Origin: Methylibium sp035476815
GTDB lineage: Bacteria > Pseudomonadota > Gammaproteobacteria > Burkholderiales > Burkholderiaceae_C
Direction of reading: 5' to 3'
NCBI GenBank assembly: GCA_035476815.1
Contig: DATILD010000035.1
Span: 1-22,917, forward strand
DNA: 22,917 nucleotides
Part shown: one piece after another, positions 16,342-22,917 of the stretch
Layout of the letters: each line of letters starts with the position of its first letter
Position numbering within the stretch: position 1 is the first letter of the stretch
The notes under the pieces: model-generated
What the model was told of the DNA's origin: nothing
Databases searched by the model: none
Seen by the model: the letters and a program-made list of their open reading frames with translations, nothing else
Made by a program: the position numbers and the translations under genes

Positions 16342-17156
16342 GGCGGGTTCTCCTCGGTGGGTGCGGTCGTGGCGGCCGGGCGGCGCTCGGCGCGCCACAG
16401 CCAGCCTTGCTGGAGCGACTGGATCAGCCAGGCGTCGAAGGCGAAGGCCGGTCCGGCCTGCGCCAGCGCGGCATCGAGCGGCAGGTCGGCGTGCAGCGCC
16501 TGCATCCAGGCGAAGGTCGGTGCATCGAGCGCCGTGACGCGGGCGCGCCAGCCGTCGCGGGCGACCACCACGGCCTCGGCGTGGCCGGCCGCGATCGCGT
16601 CGCGCGCCGCGGCGAGCGCGTCGTCGCCGGCACCGTCGCGGTGGGCCGCCCGCAGCGTGGCCACCGGCCAGTCGCTGGCCAGCAGCTGCACGCAGGGCAG
16701 CAGGCGCAGGCGCAGCGCGGCGGGTTCGTGGTCGGCGAGCAGCGCGAGGCTGTCGCGCTCGGTCGCCGCATCGGCCGCCGACTCGCAGCGCGCGACCGCG
16801 GCGTCGAGGCGCGCGGCATCCGCCAGCCAGGGCCAGGGGTCGAGGTCGCGGCGGGACTCGATCCAGGCCGGCAGGTCCAGGCCCCATTGCGCCAGGTCGC
16901 CCCGCGTCGGCGGCGCGGCGCGCCACAGCGTGCGCGCCAGTGCCGCGAAGTCTGCGTCGCCGAGCATCGCCGCGACGCTCGGGTAGGCGGCCCGCAGCGC
17001 GCGCTCGGCGATGGTCGCGGCGTTCGCACGGTAGGCGGCCAGGCCGCGGGCGGCGCGCTCGCCCTGCTCCCGCAAACCGGCCGGTGCCGGCGCGTCACGC
17101 ACCAGCAGCGCCGCCAGCAAGGCGCTCTGCCGCCGCGCTTCGACGGCGTGGCTCAT
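16338..17156 (-). CDS. bufC: DUF2063 family partner protein of the MNIO enzyme (BufC-like)
   Basis: A 272-residue cytoplasmic protein. The N-terminal DUF2063 domain is recognisable from GLAAYRANAATIAERALRAAYP, then VAAMLGDADFAALARTLWRA and the stretch GDLAQWGLDLPAWIE. The C-terminal part has the usual winged segment ending in PAFAFDAWLIQSLQQGWL. In studied MNIO systems this partner recognises the precursor peptide and is needed for modification. The gene starts 58 nt after bufB, with AGGGAG in front. The spacer contains a 12-base palindrome GCACCGCGGTGC (17176-17187). Confidence 0.87.
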   Translation of the reverse strand: MSHAVEARRQSALLAALLVRDAPAPAGLREQGERAARGLAAYRANAATIAERALRAAYPSVAAMLGDADFAALARTLWRAAPPTRGDLAQWGLDLPAWIESRRDLDPWPWLADAARLDAAVARCESAADAATERDSLALLADHEPAALRLRLLPCVQLLASDWPVATLRAAHRDGAGDDALAAARDAIAAGHAEAVVVARDGWRARVTALDAPTFAWMQALHADLPLDAALAQAGPAFAFDAWLIQSLQQGWLWRAERRPAATTAPTEENPP

Positions 17157-17175
17157 TGGTCAAGCTCCCTGCTTC

Positions 17176-17215
17176 GCACCGCGGTGCAAGCCCCTGCGGG
17201 CGGCCGGGCGGGGCT
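17176..17215. repeat. Palindromes in the bufB-bufC spacer
   Basis: GCACCGCGGTGC (17176-17187) is fully self-complementary, and AGCCCC (17189-17194) can pair with GGGGCT (17210-17215). They fill most of the 58-nt gap and could modulate the level of bufC relative to bufB. No T-tract. Confidence 0.35.
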
Positions 17216-18111
17216 CATGCGGCCGCCCTCGCGGTCTCGGTCTGGATCGCCGCCGCGCGCGCCGCCTCGCCGAGCAGCACCTCGATCGGCGGCAGCTCGG
17301 TGTCCCATTCGATCAGCGTCGGCAGCACGCCGAGCCGTTCGACCGCATGGCGGTACACCGCCCAGACCGGTTCGTGCACGCGGCTGCCATGGTCGTCGAT
17401 CACCAGCGTGCCGGTGTCGCAGTAGCCGGCGAGGTGGATCTCGCCGACGATCGCCGGCGGCAGCGTGTCGACGAAGGCGCAGGCCGCGGTCACCGGGTCG
17501 CCGGCACCGGCCTCGTCCCGGGCGCGGTTGATCGCGTTGACGACCAGGTTGTTGACGTCGAGCAGCAGCGCGCAGCCGCTGCGCCGCGCCAGCTCGGCGA
17601 GGAAGGCCGCCTCGGACCATTGGCCGGCGTCGTCGTAGCACAGGTAGGCCGACAGGTTCTCGACCAGGATCGGGCGCTTCAGACGCTCCTGCACCCGCTG
17701 CACGTTGGCGCAGAGGATGTCCAGCGACGCGTCGGTGAAGGCGATCGGCAGCAGGTCCGCGGCGTGCAGCAGCGGCCCGCCGTCGGCCCGTGGCGCACGG
17801 GCGAAGCAGGCATGGTCGGACACCCGCACCGGATCGATGCGATCGACCAGCCGCGCCAGCCGGTCCAGATGCCAGTCGTCGACGCCGGCCGCCGAGCCGA
17901 GCGCGAGGCCGACGCCGTGCAGGCTCACGGCGTGCGACTCGCGCACCCCGTCGAGCACCGCCAGCGCCGCACCGCCGTCGGCGAAGAAGTTCTCCGAATG
18001 CAGCTCGACGAAGCCGGTGCGCGGCCGCGCATCCGGCGCGACGCCGAAGTGCCGGTAATGCGGCTGCCGCAGGCCGATGCCGACCTGCGGCGCGGGAGCG
18101 TGGGAGGTCAT
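17215..18111 (-). CDS. bufB: DUF692/MNIO family peptide-modifying enzyme (BufB-like)
   Basis: A 298-residue TIM-barrel protein of the multinuclear non-haem iron-dependent oxidative enzyme family. Metal-site motifs in order are GIGLRQPHY (11-19), FVELHSENFF (34-43), SLHGVGLALGS (63-73), VSDHACFA (97-104) and LVENLSAYL (149-157). Then come LLLDVNNLVVNAINR (182-196), EIHLAGY (224-230), IDDHGSRVHEPVW (238-250) and IEWDTELPP (267-275). All expected His, Glu and Asp ligands appear present. In bufferin systems this enzyme converts cysteines of the BufA precursor to thiooxazole groups that bind copper. It starts 22 nt after bufA with GGGAG in front. Confidence 0.93.
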   Translation of the reverse strand: MTSHAPAPQVGIGLRQPHYRHFGVAPDARPRTGFVELHSENFFADGGAALAVLDGVRESHAVSLHGVGLALGSAAGVDDWHLDRLARLVDRIDPVRVSDHACFARAPRADGGPLLHAADLLPIAFTDASLDILCANVQRVQERLKRPILVENLSAYLCYDDAGQWSEAAFLAELARRSGCALLLDVNNLVVNAINRARDEAGAGDPVTAACAFVDTLPPAIVGEIHLAGYCDTGTLVIDDHGSRVHEPVWAVYRHAVERLGVLPTLIEWDTELPPIEVLLGEAARAAAIQTETARAAA

Positions 18112-18133
18112 GGCCGTCGCTCCCGCCCCGATC

Positions 18134-18415
18134 TCACTTCTTGGCTTCCATCTTCTTCTTCGCGTCGGCCACGCTCAGACCGCCCATCGACGCGCAGCTG
18201 CCCTTGGCGACGAACTTCCACTCGCCCGCATCGTTGTCGAGCTTGTTCTGGCCGGCGCAGGAATGCGAGCCCGAGAGGTTGGCGCAGTCGTTCTGGCCCG
18301 CCTTGGCGACGCCGTAGCACTTCTCCTTGCCGCCTTCCTGGGCGGCGGCGGTGCCGACGAGGCCGAGCGCGAGGATCGAGGCGAGGGCCGAAGAGGCGAT
18401 GAGACGCTGGGTCAT
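18134..18415 (-). CDS. bufA: DUF2282 bufferin-type precursor peptide
   Basis: A 93-residue secreted peptide with a clear Sec signal (hydrophobic 6-22, cleavage probably after AAA at 23-25). The core has exactly four cysteines: Cys33 (EKCYGVAKAGQNDC), Cys44, Cys53 (HSCAG) and Cys74 (WKFVAKGSC). This is the DUF2282 pattern. Known bufferins are exported copper-binding peptides whose central cysteines are oxidised by the MNIO enzyme. The C-terminus is Lys-rich (ADAKKKMEAKK). The ATG at 18415 is supported by GGAG on the minus strand (plus-strand 18423-18426). It heads the operon bufA-bufB-bufC-doxX and diverges from an ECF sigma gene that probably controls it. Confidence 0.92.
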   Translation of the reverse strand: MTQRLIASSALASILALGLVGTAAAQEGGKEKCYGVAKAGQNDCANLSGSHSCAGQNKLDNDAGEWKFVAKGSCASMGGLSVADAKKKMEAKK

Positions 18416-18472
18416 GGGGTGGCTCCGTGATGACAGGGTTGGGGGGATGGGCGTGCACCGCAGCGCGGCGAC

Positions 18473-18505
18473 GTGATTGTGTCGAGACCGCCCCGACATA
18501 CTTAC
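18473..18505. promoter_or_regulatory. Symmetric divergent ECF promoter candidate (bufA / sigma factor)
   Basis: TGTCG (18480-18484) and CGACA (18494-18498) form an inverted repeat. Read on the minus strand, GTAAG (18505-18501) and CGACA (18484-18480) are 16 nt apart. Read on the plus strand, GTGAT (18473-18477) and CGACA (18494-18498) are also 16 nt apart. These could be two overlapping promoters of the same ECF sigma factor, giving leaders of about 58 nt for bufA and 30 nt for the sigma gene. Inference only. Confidence 0.35.
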
Positions 18506-18534
18506 ACTGCCGCACCGCCCCGCATTCAACGCCG

Positions 18535-19104
18535 ATGAGCGACCTGACCGCCCTGCTCGAAACCCTGAGGCCGCAGCTGATGCGTTACGCCCGGCTGCAG
18601 CTGCGCAACGACGCCTGGGCCGAGGACGCGGTGTCAGAGACGCTGCTCGCCGCACTCGAGAAGCCCGAGGCCTTCCAGGGCCGCGCCCAGCCCAAGACCT
18701 ACCTGATCGGCATCCTCAAGCACAAGCTCGTGGACCAGGTGCGGCGCCATGCGCGCGAATGCTCGATCACGACCGACGACGAGGACGGCGGCGCCGCCTT
18801 CGAGGACCAGCTCTTCAACGAGAGCGGCCACTTCCGCGACACGCCGGCCGACTGGGGCGACCCGCAGGCGGTGTGCAACCAGTCGCAGTTCATCAAGGTG
18901 CTCGACGCCTGCGTCGAGAAGCTGCCCAACCAGCTCGGCCGGGTGTTCCTGATGCGCGAATGGCTGGAGCTCGAGACCGACGAGATCTGTAAGGAGCTGT
19001 CGGTCACGCCGACGAACCTGTGGGTCATGCTGCACCGGGCCCGGCTGAGGCTGCGCGAATGCCTGCAGCTCAACTGGTTCGGCGAGGCTGCGACCTCCCG
19101 TTGA
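18535..19104 (+). CDS. ECF-type RNA polymerase sigma factor
   Basis: A 189-residue sigma-70 family protein. Region 2 spans about 10-75 (LRPQLMRYARLQLRNDAWAE, then DAVSETLLAALEKPEAFQ and TYLIGILKHKLVDQVRR). Region 4 spans about 125-180 (LDACVEKLPNQLGRVFLMRE, EICKELSVTPTNLWVMLHRA, RLRLRECLQLNWF). It resembles the Sig70_famx1/TIGR02943 group found in betaproteobacteria. The ATG at 18535 removes an unrelated upstream extension. It is followed after 10 nt by a zinc-finger anti-sigma factor and diverges from bufA, an arrangement seen at other DUF2282-DUF692 operons. No Shine-Dalgarno sequence is visible. Confidence 0.9.
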   Translation: MSDLTALLETLRPQLMRYARLQLRNDAWAEDAVSETLLAALEKPEAFQGRAQPKTYLIGILKHKLVDQVRRHARECSITTDDEDGGAAFEDQLFNESGHFRDTPADWGDPQAVCNQSQFIKVLDACVEKLPNQLGRVFLMREWLELETDEICKELSVTPTNLWVMLHRARLRLRECLQLNWFGEAATSR

Positions 19105-19114
19105 GACCGCGCTG

Positions 19115-19312
19115 ATGAAATTCACGATCACCTGCCGCCAGTCCGCGAGGCTCATTTCCGCGGAGCTAGACCGGGAACTCCCGTGGACCAGCCGCGCGGC
19201 GCTGCGACTGCACCTGTTGATCTGCAGGGCCTGTCCGCGGTTCAAGGCGCAGATCCGCCTGCTGGATTCGGCGATGGGCCGCTGGCGGACTTACGTCGAC
19301 CAGAGCGACTGA
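19115..19312 (+). CDS. Small zinc-finger anti-sigma factor
   Basis: A 65-residue protein with the zinc-binding anti-sigma pattern: Cys7 (TCRQSARLISAELDRELPW), then His33, Cys37 and Cys40 (LRLHLLICRACPRFKAQ). It has no membrane segment, so it is a soluble cytoplasmic inhibitor expected to bind the sigma factor encoded immediately upstream. The release signal is unknown; metal or oxidative attack on the zinc-cysteine site would fit the neighbouring metal-binding peptide operon. Its short length is normal for this kind of anti-sigma factor. It overlaps nothing and is the last gene of the sigma operon. Confidence 0.85.
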   Translation: MKFTITCRQSARLISAELDRELPWTSRAALRLHLLICRACPRFKAQIRLLDSAMGRWRTYVDQSD

Positions 19313-19448
19313 TACGCAGTTGCTTTCAAACGGACAAGACCGGCCCGGCCGGCGGTCGCGGCTGCTCTCGGACAGTCGGTGGAACGGGGGCTACACGCAG
19401 GGCCGCTTGTGGCGAGATCAGGCCGGCGGGGCGCTCCGCTGCGCTCAT

Positions 19449-19507
19449 GCCCGGGGCTTGCGCCCCGGGCGTTCGCCAGGCACAAACAGTCCACCGGACT
19501 GTTTGTG
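19449..19507. repeat. Palindromic repeat cluster between the anti-sigma and oxoprolinase genes
   Basis: The gene-poor stretch 19313-19554 contains two strong hairpins. GCCCGGGGC (19449-19457) pairs with GCCCCGGGC (19462-19470) around TTGC, and CACAAACAGTCC (19481-19492) pairs with GGACTGTTTGTG (19496-19507) around ACC. Flanking GC-rich words (GCTCCGCTGCGCTC, GGCCTGCGGCC) look like short repeats common in Burkholderiales intergenic DNA. The second hairpin is strong enough to act as a bidirectional terminator between the two converging transcripts. No gene is recognised in the rest of the stretch. Confidence 0.6.
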
Positions 19508-19554
19508 TCCGGGCTCACTCCCCCGCCGCCGGCCTGCGGCCGTCGTCTCCTCCT

Positions 19555-19649
19555 TTACTTCGCTCCGCAGAGCACCCCACCAACCTGATCGACAACCGTC
19601 TTCGGCGCGTGACCGCCGGAGGGCTCGAAGCCGGTGACGAGGACCGTGC

Positions 19650-19653
<4 letters not shown>
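19555..19653 (-). pseudogene. Possible truncated pyroglutamyl peptidase I (pcp) remnant
   Basis: A 32-codon frame starts with TTG overlapping the oxoprolinase TGA (TTGA) and begins MSTVLVTGFEPSGG, very like the Pcp N-terminus (VLVTGFEPFGG). After that it diverges and stops at TAA next to the repeat cluster. Pcp releases pyroglutamate (5-oxoproline) from peptides, the substrate of the enzyme encoded upstream, so a coupled pcp gene here would make sense. With about 200 residues missing it cannot be active. The match is short and rests on about 14 residues. Confidence 0.4.

Positions 19654-22917
<3,264 letters not shown>

Noticed and set aside
16342..16926. N-terminal extension of the DoxX frame
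   Set aside because: It is another frame of the bufC gene; the DoxX start at 16341 has a ribosome binding site and the usual ATGA overlap.

Overview
The window looks like chromosomal DNA of a GC-rich betaproteobacterium of the order Burkholderiales, probably of the Rubrivivax/Leptothrix/Methylibium type. This rests on the gene order glyA-nrdR-(pilins)-ribD-ribE-ribBA-ribH-nusB-aminotransferase, the protein sequences, the base composition and the palindromic repeat types. It is inferred by reading, not by a database search.

Layout. Positions 1-769 hold the end of glyA and nrdR. Positions 887-5657 hold six co-directional type IV pilin-like genes: fimT-like, pilE/comP-like, fimT-like, pilW, pilX and pilV. 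No PilY1 adhesin gene is present. Positions 5659-9662 carry riboflavin synthesis (ribD, ribE, ribBA with a degenerate GTP cyclohydrolase domain, ribH) plus nusB, followed by a PLP aminotransferase to 10899. Next come a membrane-anchored Ser/Thr kinase with a PEGA domain, coupled to a small lipoprotein (11001-12931), and ybgC-tolQ-tolR-tolA (13000-15764). A 404-nt spacer full of inverted repeats splits tolQ from tolR, and tolB and pal do not follow tolA.

On the minus strand, 15847-18415 is a four-gene operon read from right to left: a DUF2282 cysteine-containing precursor peptide (BufA), a DUF692/MNIO enzyme (BufB), a DUF2063 partner (BufC) and a DoxX membrane protein. This is the composition of the recently described bufferin copper-binding RiPP systems. 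Divergent from it (18535-19312) are an ECF sigma factor and a 65-residue zinc-finger anti-sigma factor, so the block reads as one stress-controlled metal-handling module. The shared 119-nt promoter region contains a small symmetric motif that could be two face-to-face ECF promoters.

The right end (19650-22917, minus strand) is a 5-oxoprolinase (HyuA-HyuB fusion) running off the window. Its gene carries at least two in-frame insertions that coincide with palindromic repeats. One belongs to a family of about 68 nt whose other copy follows ribD. Overlapping the oxoprolinase stop codon is a 32-codon remnant resembling the start of pyroglutamyl peptidase (pcp), ending at a repeat-rich block. Several genes (pilE, ribE, ribBA, the kinase) have a -10-like hexamer only 6-7 nt before the start codon and no Shine-Dalgarno sequence, suggesting leaderless transcripts.
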